A stretch of 11,657 nt of DNA from Actinomycetales bacterium (GCA_024641895.1 JAHECE010000065.1:1-11657); one strand, 5' to 3'; positions 1 through 7,272 are shown, counted from the first letter of the stretch. Made by a program: numbers and translations. Notes: generated by a model not told the origin, from the sequence alone.

Positions 1-1811
1 AGGCCCTTGGCGGTGGCCAGCTCGCACGCGAACACCTGCAGCGGCACCACCGTCACGAGCGGAGCGAGCAGGGTCGGGGTCTGGGGCACCCGGAAGATGA
101 CGTCTGCGAAGGGGATCACGTCGTCGTCGCCCTCCTCGGCGATGACGAGGGTCCGGGCGCCGCGAGCCCGCACCTCCTGGATGTTGGAGATGACCTTGGC
201 GTGCAGGACGTCCCGACCACGCGGCGAAGGAACGATGATGAATACCGGCTGCCCCTCCTCGACCAGCGCGATCGGTCCGTGCTTGAGCTCGCCGGCGGCG
301 AAGCCCTCGGCGTGGATGTAGCAGAGCTCCTTCAGCTTGAGCGCGCCCTCCATCGCCACCGGGTACCCGACGTGCCGCCCGAGGAAGAGCACGGTCGGCT
401 CTTCCGTCATCGTGCGTGCCACCGAGCGCACCTGCCCCTCCGCCGCAAGGACCGCCCGGATCTTGTCCGGCATCGCCTGCAGCTGCTCGAGGTCCTCCCG
501 GATCTCGTCCGGGAACTTGTTGCCGCGCAGCTGAGCCAGGTACAGGCCCAGGAGGTAGCAGGCCGTGATCTGGGCGAGGAAGGCCTTGGTCGAGGCGACC
601 GCGACCTCCGGGCCGGCGTGGGTGTAGAGAACGGCGTCGGACTCCCGCGGGATGGTCGACCCGTGGGTGTTCACGACCGCCAGCACCCGGGCGCCCTGCT
701 CCCGCGCATGCCGGACGGCCATGATCGTGTCCATCGTCTCGCCGGACTGCGAGATGGCGACGACGAGCGTCTTCTCGTTCAGGACCGGGTCCCGGTACCG
801 GAACTCGTGCGCGAGCTCCACCTCGACGGGGATCCGGCACCAGTGCTCGATCGCGTACTTCGCCACGTGCCCGGCGTAGGCGGCCGTGCCGCACGCGATC
901 ACGATGATCTTGTCGACCGAGCGCAGCACGCTCTCCGGGATCCGCATCTCGTCGAGGGTCAGCGCGCCGCTCGCGTCGGTCCGCCCGAGCAGGGTGTCCG
1001 CAACAGCCTGCGGCTGGTCGTGGATCTCCTTGTCCATGAAGCTCGGGAAGCCGCCCTTGACCGCTGCGGCGGCGTCCCAGTCGACCGTGAAGCGCCGCGG
1101 TGTCACCGGGGCACCGTCGGCGTCGATGACCTCGACCGCATCGGCGGTGATGGTGACGATCTGGTCCTGCCCGACCTCCATCGCCTCCTTCGTCGAGGCG
1201 ATGAAGGCCGCCACGTCGGATCCGAGGTAGTTCTCGCCCTCGCCGAGACCGATCACCAGGGGCGAGTTGCGCCGTGCCGCCACGACGGTGCCGGGCTGGT
1301 CGGCGTGCAGCGCGACCAGGGTGAAGGCGCCCTCGAGGCGGTGGGTGACCGCCTGCATCGCCTTCGTGAGGTCGCCGGTCTCCTCGAATGCCGCCGCGAG
1401 CAGGTGCGCGGCGACCTCGGTGTCCGTCTGAGAGAGGAAGGTGATGCCGTCTGCCTCGAGCCCGGCGCGCAGGACGTGGAAGTTCTCGATGATCCCGTTG
1501 TGCACGACTGCGACCCGGCCGGCGCCGCCGAGATGCGGGTGCGCATTCGCGTCGGTCGGGCCCCCGTGGGTCGCCCAGCGGGTGTGACCGATCGCGGCGG
1601 TGCCGGGGGGCAGCGGTGCTGCGTCGAGCGCCTCGGTGAGTCGGACCAGCTTGCCGGCCTTCTTCATGCTGGCGAGCCCCGTGGCGGTTGCGACGGCGAC
1701 GCCGGCCGAGTCGTAGCCCCGGTACTCGAGTCGCCTGAGCCCCTCGATCACGACGTCGAGCGGGCGCGCGCTCGGTGTGGCCGGGCCGACGTATCCCACG
1801 ATTCCGCACAT
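1..1811 (-). CDS. glmS: Glutamine--fructose-6-phosphate aminotransferase (isomerizing), 3' end cut by window
   Basis: GlmS transfers the amide nitrogen of glutamine to fructose-6-phosphate, giving glucosamine-6-phosphate, the first committed step to UDP-GlcNAc and peptidoglycan (cytoplasmic). The protein opens MCGIVGYVG, so Cys2 becomes the N-terminal nucleophile after Met removal. The class II glutaminase domain follows, with TRWATHG (about residues 77-83), HNGIIEN (104-110) and SQTDTE (127-132). The two SIS sugar-isomerase domains fill the rest, ending with the conserved segment KLKELCYIHAEGFAAGELKHGP and the near-terminal FACELATAKG. About 603 codons are present; family length suggests only some 15-20 residues are missing beyond base 1. 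The ATG at 1811 is fixed by the Cys2 requirement. It is divergent from coaA, with a 71-bp gap. A TAGCCT -10-like box lies 7 nt before the ATG, so the mRNA may be leaderless. Identification is very secure. Confidence 0.97.
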   Translation of the reverse strand, partial: MCGIVGYVGPATPSARPLDVVIEGLRRLEYRGYDSAGVAVATATGLASMKKAGKLVRLTEALDAAPLPPGTAAIGHTRWATHGGPTDANAHPHLGGAGRVAVVHNGIIENFHVLRAGLEADGITFLSQTDTEVAAHLLAAAFEETGDLTKAMQAVTHRLEGAFTLVALHADQPGTVVAARRNSPLVIGLGEGENYLGSDVAAFIASTKEAMEVGQDQIVTITADAVEVIDADGAPVTPRRFTVDWDAAAAVKGGFPSFMDKEIHDQPQAVADTLLGRTDASGALTLDEMRIPESVLRSVDKIIVIACGTAAYAGHVAKYAIEHWCRIPVEVELAHEFRYRDPVLNEKTLVVAISQSGETMDTIMAVRHAREQGARVLAVVNTHGSTIPRESDAVLYTHAGPEVAVASTKAFLAQITACYLLGLYLAQLRGNKFPDEIREDLEQLQAMPDKIRAVLAAEGQVRSVARTMTEEPTVLFLGRHVGYPVAMEGALKLKELCYIHAEGFAAGELKHGPIALVEEGQPVFIIVPSPRGRDVLHAKVISNIQEVRARGARTLVIAEEGDDDVIPFADVIFRVPQTPTLLAPLVTVVPLQVFACELATAKG

Positions 1812-1818
1812 GCGCCTC

Positions 1819-1824
1819 AGGCTA
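1819..1824 (-). promoter_or_regulatory. Candidate -10 box (TAGCCT) for glmS, implying a leaderless transcript
   Basis: On the minus strand TAGCCT fits the actinobacterial TANNNT pattern and ends 7 nt before the glmS ATG. Transcription would therefore start at or next to the start codon. The only Shine-Dalgarno-like stretch (GAGGCG) is too close to the ATG to work well. No convincing -35 is visible 16-19 nt upstream. This is inference from pattern alone. Confidence 0.35.
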
Positions 1825-1882
1825 GTGGCCGCCGGCGTGCAGCGCGGGCCCGGAGCACACCCGAGGTGCGCCATGATGGGCC

Positions 1883-2881
1883 GTGCCTTCGCCCGCGACC
1901 GCCGACTCGTGGAACGACGTCCTGCCGTCGCCGGACGGGCGCCAGCCGCGCGAGACCCCGTTCGTCGAGTTCGACCGAGCGGCCTGGAGCCGGCTCTCCG
2001 CCTCCACGGCCCTGCCCCTGACGGTGCAGGACGTCGTCCGGCTCCGAGGTCTGGGCGACCCGATCGACCTGGACGAGGTCGACGTCGTGTACCGGCCGCT
2101 GTCCCGGCTCCTGACGCTGTACGTGGCGGCGACCCGCAGGCTCCACGCGGCGACGTCGACGTTCCTCGGCGACCGCACGCGAAGCACGCCGTATGTCATC
2201 GGCGTCGCCGGCTCCGTGGCCGTCGGAAAGTCCACGACGTCGCGGCTGCTGCGGGAGATGATGCGCCGCTGGCCGGAGACGCCGACCGTGGACCTGGTGA
2301 CCACCGACGGCTTCCTGTTCCCCAACGACGAGCTGGAGCGCCGTGGGCTGATGGAACGCAAGGGCTTCCCCGAGTCCTACGACAGGCGCGCCCTGCTGCA
2401 GTTCATCGCCCGCGTCAAGGCCGGCGCAGCCGAGGTGGCCGCCCCGGTCTACTCGCACCTCAGCTACGACATCGTCCCTCACGAGCACGTGGTCGTCCGC
2501 CGACCCGACGTGCTCATCGTCGAGGGCCTCAACGTCCTCCAGCCGGCAAGACTCAGCCTCGAGGGCGGCACCCGGCTCGCCGTCAGCGACTTCTTCGACT
2601 TCTCGATCTTCGTCGACGCTCGCACGTCCGACATCCAGCGCTGGTACGTCGAGCGGTTCCTCGAGCTGCGCCGGACGGCCTTTGCCCAGCCCGGGTCGTA
2701 CTTCCACCGGTACGCGGCCCTCGACGACTCGCAGGCCGCCGCGAGGGCGGAGGCGATCTGGTCGGACATCAACGGCCCGAACCTCGAGCAGAACATCCTC
2801 CCGACCAGGGGCAGGGCGACGCTGGTCCTGACGAAGGGCACCAACCACGCGGTGCAGCAGATCCGCCTGCGAAAGCTCTGA
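1883..2881 (+). CDS. coaA: Type I pantothenate kinase
   Basis: CoaA phosphorylates pantothenate with ATP to 4'-phosphopantothenate, the first and usually rate-setting step of CoA synthesis in the cytoplasm. The 332-residue product matches the bacterial type I (P-loop) family in length and order. It has the N-terminal FVEFDRAAW segment, a Walker A loop GVAGSVAVGKST at 107-118, TTDGFLFPN at 140-148, KGFPESYDRRAL near 160-171, a VYSHLSYDIVP segment near 189-199, LIVEGLNVLQ at 211-220 and the C-terminal GPNLEQNILPTRGRA segment. The start is a GTG, the first possible start after an in-frame stop at 1874; two ATGs at 1873 and 1876 are out of frame. No good ribosome binding site precedes it. It is divergent from glmS and converges on glmM. 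Family members are typically feedback-inhibited by CoA, but nothing in the DNA shows regulation. Confidence 0.95.
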   Translation: MPSPATADSWNDVLPSPDGRQPRETPFVEFDRAAWSRLSASTALPLTVQDVVRLRGLGDPIDLDEVDVVYRPLSRLLTLYVAATRRLHAATSTFLGDRTRSTPYVIGVAGSVAVGKSTTSRLLREMMRRWPETPTVDLVTTDGFLFPNDELERRGLMERKGFPESYDRRALLQFIARVKAGAAEVAAPVYSHLSYDIVPHEHVVVRRPDVLIVEGLNVLQPARLSLEGGTRLAVSDFFDFSIFVDARTSDIQRWYVERFLELRRTAFAQPGSYFHRYAALDDSQAAARAEAIWSDINGPNLEQNILPTRGRATLVLTKGTNHAVQQIRLRKL

Positions 2882-2929
2882 CCGGGCGCGGGAGCGTGCC
2901 CAGGGTCGCCACGGAGCCCTCGTTCCGGC

Positions 2930-2960
2930 GCCGGCCCACCGACGGGAGGGCGGGGCCGGC
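2930..2960. terminator. Hairpin between convergent coaA and glmM
   Basis: An 8-bp perfect inverted repeat, GCCGGCCC (2930-2937) and GGGCCGGC (2953-2960), encloses a 15-nt loop. It ends four bases before the glmM stop and lies about 50 nt past the coaA stop. It has no T-run on either strand, as is common for actinobacterial terminators, and could serve both genes. The position between two convergent stops is the main support. Confidence 0.45.
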
Positions 2961-2964
2961 CCGC

Positions 2965-4314
2965 TCAGATCGCGAGCCGCTCGCGGACGACGCCCGCGAG
3001 CACCTGCGCGACCTCCTCGGCCTCGTCCTCGCGCGCAGCCTCGACCATGACCCGCACCAGCGGCTCGGTGCCGGAGGCGCGCAGCAGCACTCGACCGGTC
3101 TCCCCCAGCCGGCTCTCAGCGGCAGCGACGGCCTCGTTGAGCACGGCGTCGGTGCGCGCACGCGTCCGATCGACACCCCGCACGTTGACAAGGACCTGAG
3201 GGAGCCGCCTGATCGCCGCCGCGAGGTCGGCCAGAGACCTGCCGGTCCCGACCACCTGCGCTGCCAGGGCCAGGGCCGTGAGGACGCCGTCCCCCGTCGT
3301 GGAGTGGTCGGACATGATGATGTGTCCAGACTGCTCGCCGCCGAGGCTGTAACCGCCTTCCCGCATCGCCTCGAGCACGTACCGGTCACCGACGCCCGTC
3401 TGGATCGTGTCGATCCCGGCGTCGCGCATGGCGAGGAGGAGGCCGAGGTTGCTCATCACGGTGACCACCAAGGTGTTGCGCGCCAGGACGCCACGCTTCA
3501 GCATGTCGATCGCGAGCATCCCCATGATCTGGTCGCCGTCGACCAGCGCGCCGGTCGCATCGACCGCGAGGCATCGATCCGCGTCCCCGTCGAACGCGAC
3601 CCCGAGGTGTGAGTGGGATGCCGTCACCACTGCTTGCAGCTGCTCCGGATGGGTCGAGCCGCACTGCTCGTTGATGTTGCGACCGTCCGGAGACGCGTTG
3701 ATCACGACCACGTCGGCGCCCGCCTCGCGCAGCGCCAGCGGACCGATGGCGCTGGCGGCGCCGTTGGCGCAGTCGACGGCGATCCGCAGCCCGGTCAGGT
3801 CGGCGCCGACCCCACCGACGAGGTGGGCCACGTAGGCGCGCGCACCGAAGCCCGGGTCTGTCTCGATGCGGCCCACTCCCGTGCCGGTCGGGCGCTCCCA
3901 GGGCTCGTCGAGACGCTCCTCGATGGTCTCCTCGATGCGGTCGTCGAGCTTGAGGCCGCCGCGGGCGAAGAACTTGATGCCGTTGTCCGGCATCGGGTTG
4001 TGCGACGCCGAGATCATCACACCGAGATCCGAGCCGAGCCGGCCCGTGAGGTGGGCGACGGCCGGGGTGGGCACCACCCCGAGGTCCGTCACGTCGACGC
4101 CGGCGCTGGCAAGACCCGCGGACACTGCCGCCGAGAGAAACTCGCCCGAGGCACGGGGATCCCGGCCGACGACCGCGCGCGGCCGGTGGCCCTCGAACGC
4201 GCCCGTCGACCCCAGCACGTGAGCGGCCGCCACGCCGAGGTCGAGCGCGAGCTCGGCCGTCACGTCGCGATTCGCCAGGCCGCGGACGCCGTCCGTGCCG
4301 AAGAGCCGACCCAT
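2965..4314 (-). CDS. glmM: Phosphoglucosamine mutase
   Basis: GlmM converts glucosamine-6-phosphate to glucosamine-1-phosphate, the step after GlmS and before GlmU on the way to UDP-GlcNAc. The 449-residue protein has all four family signatures. MGRLFGTDGVRG is at the N-terminus. The phosphoserine loop ISASHNP has its catalytic serine at Ser104. The metal-binding loop FDGDADR is at 241-247, and the sugar-binding GEQSGH is at 326-331. The phosphate-binding RASGTEP is at 412-418. A longer reading frame begins 24 codons upstream, but ATG 4314 is chosen because the family starts at MGRLFGTDG and because GAGAGGG sits at a good distance before it. It lies 203 nt behind rpsI on the same strand, separated by a terminator hairpin, so it probably has its own promoter, which I could not identify. 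GlmM enzymes need activation by phosphorylation of the serine. Confidence 0.97.
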   Translation of the reverse strand: MGRLFGTDGVRGLANRDVTAELALDLGVAAAHVLGSTGAFEGHRPRAVVGRDPRASGEFLSAAVSAGLASAGVDVTDLGVVPTPAVAHLTGRLGSDLGVMISASHNPMPDNGIKFFARGGLKLDDRIEETIEERLDEPWERPTGTGVGRIETDPGFGARAYVAHLVGGVGADLTGLRIAVDCANGAASAIGPLALREAGADVVVINASPDGRNINEQCGSTHPEQLQAVVTASHSHLGVAFDGDADRCLAVDATGALVDGDQIMGMLAIDMLKRGVLARNTLVVTVMSNLGLLLAMRDAGIDTIQTGVGDRYVLEAMREGGYSLGGEQSGHIIMSDHSTTGDGVLTALALAAQVVGTGRSLADLAAAIRRLPQVLVNVRGVDRTRARTDAVLNEAVAAAESRLGETGRVLLRASGTEPLVRVMVEAAREDEAEEVAQVLAGVVRERLAI

Positions 4315-4429
4315 GGTGTCCCTCTCTCGTCCATCACGCGCCGCTGGGCGGCGCCCGTCAGTGCGCCGGCCGCGCAGGCGCGCCACGACCGGCCGCAGCC
4401 GCGTCTATGAGACCACGCCGGGACGCACG

Positions 4430-4464
4430 ACGGCCTCGACTCGGTTCTCCCGAATCGAGGCCGT
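4430..4464 (-). terminator. Strong hairpin terminator behind rpsI
   Basis: Two 15-nt arms (4430-4444 and 4450-4464, ACGGCCTCGACTCGG on the plus strand) pair with one mismatch around a 5-nt loop. The hairpin begins about 54 nt past the rpsI stop and lies before glmM. No T-run follows on the minus strand. It most likely ends the rplM-rpsI transcript and insulates glmM. No other structure stands out in the 203-nt gap. Confidence 0.72.
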
Positions 4465-4517
4465 GGCGCCTGCGCCGTCCGCCGACTTCTGGTGTCGGCG
4501 TCGCGCCCGGGGCGTCG

Positions 4518-5018
4518 TCAGCGCTTGGAGTACTGCGGCGCCTTGCGCGCCTTCTTCAAGCCCGCCTTCTTGCGCTCGGTGACGCGGGCGTCACGGGTGA
4601 GGAAGCCGGCCTTCTTCAGGGTCGCGCGGTTCGACTCGGTGTCGATCTCGTTGAGGCAGCGGGCGATGCCGAGGCGGAGCGCACCGGCCTGACCGCTGAC
4701 GCCGCCGCCGGTGATCCGCGCGACGACGTCGAACCGCTCGCCGAGGTCGAGGAGCGTGAAGGGAGAATTGACGAGCTGCTGGTGCAGCTTGTTCGGGAAG
4801 TACTCCTCCAGCGGGCGCCCGTTGATGCGCCACTGACCGGTGCCGGGAACGAGCCGAACGCGCGCGATCGCCTCCTTGCGGCGCCCGACCGCCTGACCCG
4901 GCGCAGTGATGGACTGGCCACGCCCGGCGGATGACGCAGGCGTCTCCGACGTGAAGCTGCTGGGGGCATCCCCGGTCTCGGGGTCGAACTCGTCGATCTC
5001 GACGGTGGTCTCGGCCAC
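4518..5018 (-). CDS. rpsI: 30S ribosomal protein S9
   Basis: S9 is a small-subunit protein whose C-terminal tail reaches the P-site tRNA. The 166-residue product has the family core from about residue 42: AVGRRKEAIARVRL, then GRPLEEYFPN, then the glycine-rich ITGGGVSGQAGALRLGIARCL. It ends in the invariant basic tail KKARKAPQYSKR. The first 40 residues are an acidic, Ser/Thr/Pro-rich extension (EIDEFDPETGD) absent from the short E. coli form and common in Actinobacteria. The start is GTG at 5018, preceded by AAGGAG. It follows rplM after 47 nt on the same strand, the conserved L13-S9 operon, and is closed by a hairpin at 4430-4464. Confidence 0.97.
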   Translation of the reverse strand: MAETTVEIDEFDPETGDAPSSFTSETPASSAGRGQSITAPGQAVGRRKEAIARVRLVPGTGQWRINGRPLEEYFPNKLHQQLVNSPFTLLDLGERFDVVARITGGGVSGQAGALRLGIARCLNEIDTESNRATLKKAGFLTRDARVTERKKAGLKKARKAPQYSKR

Positions 5019-5065
5019 TGTTCTCCTTGTTTCCTTGGCTGCCGACGGCGCGCGAGGGCGCAGCG

Positions 5066-5509
5066 CTACTGGGCGACCTGGGTGATGGTGAGGGGCTTCG
5101 GCTGCTGCGCGGCGTGCGGGTGCTCAGACCCGCTGTAGACCTTGAGCTTGCGCAGCTGGTCGCGCCCGAGGCTGGTCTTGGGGAGCATCCCGCGCACGGC
5201 AGTCTCGATGACCCGCTCGGGGCGCTTCTCGAGCAGCTCCCCGATCGTGACCGAGCTGAGGCCACCCGGGTAGCCCGAGTGCCGGTAGGCGCGCTTGTCG
5301 TCACGCTTGGTGCCGGTGACGGCGACCTTGCCCGCGTTGATCACGATCACGAAGTCGCCCGTGTCCGCGTGCGGGGCGAAGGTCGCCTTGTGCTTGCCCC
5401 GGAGGATGGTGGCGACCTGGCTCGCCAGGCGTCCGAGGACGACGTCCGTAGCGTCGATGACGTGCCACGTCCGCTCGACGTCGCCGGGCTTCGGGGTGTA
5501 CGTGCGCAC
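5066..5509 (-). CDS. rplM: 50S ribosomal protein L13
   Basis: L13 is an early-assembling large-subunit protein that binds 23S rRNA. The 147-residue product begins MRTYTPKPGDVERTWHVIDA, the usual actinobacterial opening. It continues with DVVLGRLASQVATILRGKHK, the core GDFVIVINAGKVAVTGTKRDDK, then YRHSGYPGGL, and ETAVRGMLPKTSLGR near the C-terminus. The start is GTG at 5509, with GAAGG upstream at workable spacing. It is the first gene of the rplM-rpsI operon. A promoter at 5651-5680 predicts a leader of about 135 nt containing a perfect hairpin at 5548-5565, so leader-based control is possible. In E. coli the L13-S9 operon is known to be autoregulated by L13; whether this one is cannot be read from the sequence. 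Confidence 0.97.
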   Translation of the reverse strand: MRTYTPKPGDVERTWHVIDATDVVLGRLASQVATILRGKHKATFAPHADTGDFVIVINAGKVAVTGTKRDDKRAYRHSGYPGGLSSVTIGELLEKRPERVIETAVRGMLPKTSLGRDQLRKLKVYSGSEHPHAAQQPKPLTITQVAQ

Positions 5510-5547
5510 AGTCGTAGCCTTCGCTTTTCTGCCGGTGTCTCGGATCT

Positions 5548-5565
5548 CCCGCGCAGGGGCGCGGG
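5548..5565 (-). promoter_or_regulatory. Hairpin in the rplM-rpsI mRNA leader
   Basis: A perfect 7-bp inverted repeat, CCCGCGC (5548-5554) and GCGCGGG (5559-5565), has a 4-nt loop. It lies about 38 nt before the rplM start inside the predicted leader. It may be a regulatory stem for L13 binding, an attenuator, or simply a structured GC-rich leader. The pairing is seen; the role is inference. Confidence 0.4.
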
Positions 5566-5650
5566 TTCCGGTTGGTCGCGGAGCGCATCCGTGTCACGGG
5601 CGGCCGAGAATCGAGCTCCGGCCGACGTCAAGGACGCACAACGACTGCCG

Positions 5651-5680
5651 AGGGTACTCCGCGCCGGGCAGGAGGGTCAA
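5651..5680 (-). promoter_or_regulatory. SigA-type promoter for rplM-rpsI
   Basis: On the minus strand TTGACC (5680-5675) and TACCCT (5656-5651) are separated by 18 nt, close to the principal sigma factor consensus and the best promoter in the window. The start site should fall near 5644, giving a leader of about 135 nt before rplM. Confidence 0.7.
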
Positions 5681-5742
5681 AATGCCCGTCCGCACCCCTC
5701 GCCGAACACCCCCGCAGCCCCCGAACGCATGGTCGCCCGCCC

Positions 5743-5780
5743 GGTCCGGGTCACTCGACCGAGAGACGATGGGTCCGGGT
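5743..5780 (+). repeat. Two direct copies of GGTCCGGGT
   Basis: GGTCCGGGT occurs at 5743-5751 and 5772-5780, 29 bp apart start to start, about 80-115 nt before the DUF5709 start. A poor promoter-like pair (TCGACC, 19 nt, TACAGG) lies across the second copy. The repeats could be an operator, but a 9-mer repeat in GC-rich DNA may be chance. Confidence 0.25.
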
Positions 5781-5857
5781 ACAGGGGCTGCGGCGGCCTG
5801 CGAAGTCGTGACGCCGGGACACGTGCGGGGCGCCCCGTGGAGTGGGATTCTGAATTC

Positions 5858-6340
5858 ATGAGCGACCACGACGACCTCGGGTCCGGATCGGAGCGATACC
5901 TCTCTGGGGAGGGCGACTCGAACCAGCTACCACGCGAGGACACCCTGATCGACCGCGGCGTCGACGACATCCTCGACGAGGGCTACTCCCCACCCGACTT
6001 CCCGCGGGGAAACCACTACGGCGAGACCCCGCTCGAGGAGATCCGGCGCGAGACGCTCGATCAGCGACTCTCCGAGGAGGAGCCCGACGTCTGGGCCGCG
6101 GACAGCCGCCGACGCGACGGGAGGGAGCCCGACCGCGCCGGTCGGATCGTCGAGGCGGACGACACCTGGCGGCATCAGGACCTGTATGCCTCCGACGCGG
6201 GCGTGGCCGGCGGAGCGGCGAGCGCCGAAGAGGCCGCGATGCACATCTTCGACCCGGACGAGCGCGAGGACGAGGACGAGAGCGACCCGGTCGGCGAGGA
6301 CGGCGAGTTCCCCGAGACCGACTCGGACGAGGAGCGCTGA
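5858..6340 (+). CDS. DUF5709 family protein, acidic, function unknown
   Basis: The 160-residue product is very acidic and hydrophilic, with no signal peptide or membrane segment, so it is probably cytoplasmic. It carries the features I associate with the actinobacterial DUF5709 family. These are DTLIDRGVDDILDEGYSPP (residues 28-46), RRETLDQRLSEEEPDV (about 63-78), an AGRIVEADD segment near 94-102, and DLYASDAGVAGGAASAEEAAMHI (108-130). The last 30 residues are almost entirely Asp, Glu, Ser and Pro. No enzymatic motif is visible, and no function can be given. The ATG at 5858 gives the family's usual start; a longer in-frame extension from 5027 runs antisense through rplM and is not credible. 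A GGAG lies rather far upstream (15 nt). Its stop TGA overlaps the proposed CTG start of truA, so the two genes are probably translationally coupled. Confidence 0.85.
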   Translation: MSDHDDLGSGSERYLSGEGDSNQLPREDTLIDRGVDDILDEGYSPPDFPRGNHYGETPLEEIRRETLDQRLSEEEPDVWAADSRRRDGREPDRAGRIVEADDTWRHQDLYASDAGVAGGAASAEEAAMHIFDPDEREDEDESDPVGEDGEFPETDSDEER

Positions 6341-7215
6341 GCGCGCCCGACGCCCTGCTCCGCATCCGGCTCGACCTGGCCTACGACGGCGCGAGGTTCG
6401 CCGGGTGGGCTTCCCAGCCGGGCCTGCGCACGGTCCAGGGCGACCTCGAGGCGGCGCTCGCTGTCGTCCTGAGGCTTCCCCAGCTGCCCCGGCTCACGGT
6501 TGCCGGCCGCACCGACGCGGGCGTCCATGCGCGCGGGCAGGTCGCGCACGTCGACCTACCAGCGCGCGCGTGGGCCGCCACGCCGGGCCGGTCGTCCCGA
6601 GAACCGGGCCGCGCCCTCGTCGACCGGCTCGGCGCCGTCCTCGAGCCCGATGTGGTCGTCCACCGGGCGCTGCCCGCGCCCGAGGGATTCGACGCGCGCT
6701 TCTCGGCGCTCTGGCGCCGCTACGCCTACCGGATCGCCGACGACGTCGCCCAGCGGGACCCGCTGCACCGCGCGGACGTGCTCTGGCACCGACGGGCGCT
6801 CGACGTGGCTGCCATGTCCGCATCATGCGCCACGCTCCTCGGCGAGCACGACTTCGCGGCCTTCTGCAGACCTCGCGAGGGGGCGACGACGATCCGCGAG
6901 CTGCAGAGGCTCACCTGGGAGCGCACACCGGCCGGCCTCGCCGTCGCGCACGTGCGGGCCGACGCGTTCTGCCACTCCATGGTCCGAGCCCTCGTCGGGG
7001 CCTGCCTCGCAGTCGGAGAGGGTCGTCGACCCGTCCACTGGCCCGCACAGGTTCTCGCGGGCGGCCGGCGAGACCCGGCGGTCGCCGTGGCACCGGCGCG
7101 CGGGCTCACTCTCGAGGAGGTCGCCTATCCGGACGACCACGAGCTAGCGGCGCGCGCGGCGCAGGCCCGTCGGGTGCGGAGACTGCCGGGCGACGACTCG
7201 CAGGAGCCCGGCTGA
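6337..7215 (+). CDS. truA: tRNA pseudouridine(38-40) synthase with probable CTG start
   Basis: TruA isomerises uridines 38-40 in the tRNA anticodon arm to pseudouridine. The family hallmarks are all here: RLDLAYDGARFAGWASQPG near the N-terminus, LRTVQGDLEAAL, and the catalytic motif AGRTDAGVHARGQVAH. The catalytic residue is Asp60 when counted from the CTG. Further on are FDARFSALWRRYAYRI (118-133), HDFAAFCRP (171-179) and CHSMVRALVGACLAVGEGR (212-230). No ATG, GTG or TTG occurs in this frame between a stop at 5851 and a GTG at 6652. That GTG would give a protein without the active site. The best start is CTG 6337, which shares its TG with the DUF5709 stop and has GAGGAG just upstream (tight, 2 nt spacing); CTG 6355 is an alternative. 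From 6337 the length is 292 residues, normal for the family. The product is certain, the start is not. Confidence 0.9.
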   Translation: MSAPDALLRIRLDLAYDGARFAGWASQPGLRTVQGDLEAALAVVLRLPQLPRLTVAGRTDAGVHARGQVAHVDLPARAWAATPGRSSREPGRALVDRLGAVLEPDVVVHRALPAPEGFDARFSALWRRYAYRIADDVAQRDPLHRADVLWHRRALDVAAMSASCATLLGEHDFAAFCRPREGATTIRELQRLTWERTPAGLAVAHVRADAFCHSMVRALVGACLAVGEGRRPVHWPAQVLAGGRRDPAVAVAPARGLTLEEVAYPDDHELAARAAQARRVRRLPGDDSQEPG

Positions 7216-7225
7216 GGCCCCCACA

Positions 7226-7272
7226 CGCACGAACGTGGGTCCCGCCCCAGGGCGAGACCCACGTTCGGTGCG
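7226..7272 (+). terminator. Long hairpin terminator behind truA
   Basis: Arms of 18 nt (7230-7247 and 7250-7267, outer part CGAACGTGGGTC) pair with a single mismatch. CGCA at 7226-7229 extends the stem against TGCG at 7269-7272 after a one-base bulge. It begins about 10 nt past the truA stop. There is no T-run, so it would be an intrinsic terminator of the U-less actinobacterial kind or an mRNA 3'-end stabiliser. Confidence 0.75.

Larger units (their letters stand above)
5510..5857. other. 348-bp divergent intergenic region between rplM and the DUF5709 gene
   Basis: No gene is supported here: open frames in it are shadows of neighbouring genes or lack family features. It holds the rplM leader and promoter on the minus strand (5510-5680). 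Nearer the DUF5709 gene are two copies of GGTCCGGGT and no clear promoter. Confidence 0.7.

Noticed and set aside
201..2021. A 606-codon plus-strand open frame
   Set aside because: It is antisense to glmS in GC-rich DNA and reads as Arg/Val/Asp-rich low-information protein; glmS motifs on the other strand are unmistakable.
1777..3612. A 611-codon plus-strand open frame through coaA and glmM
   Set aside because: It is out of frame with coaA and antisense to glmM and has no family signature; third-position G/C bias explains the lack of stops.
5027..5857. N-terminal extension of the DUF5709 protein back to 5027
   Set aside because: It runs antisense through rplM and across its promoter; the DUF5709 family start matches ATG 5858.
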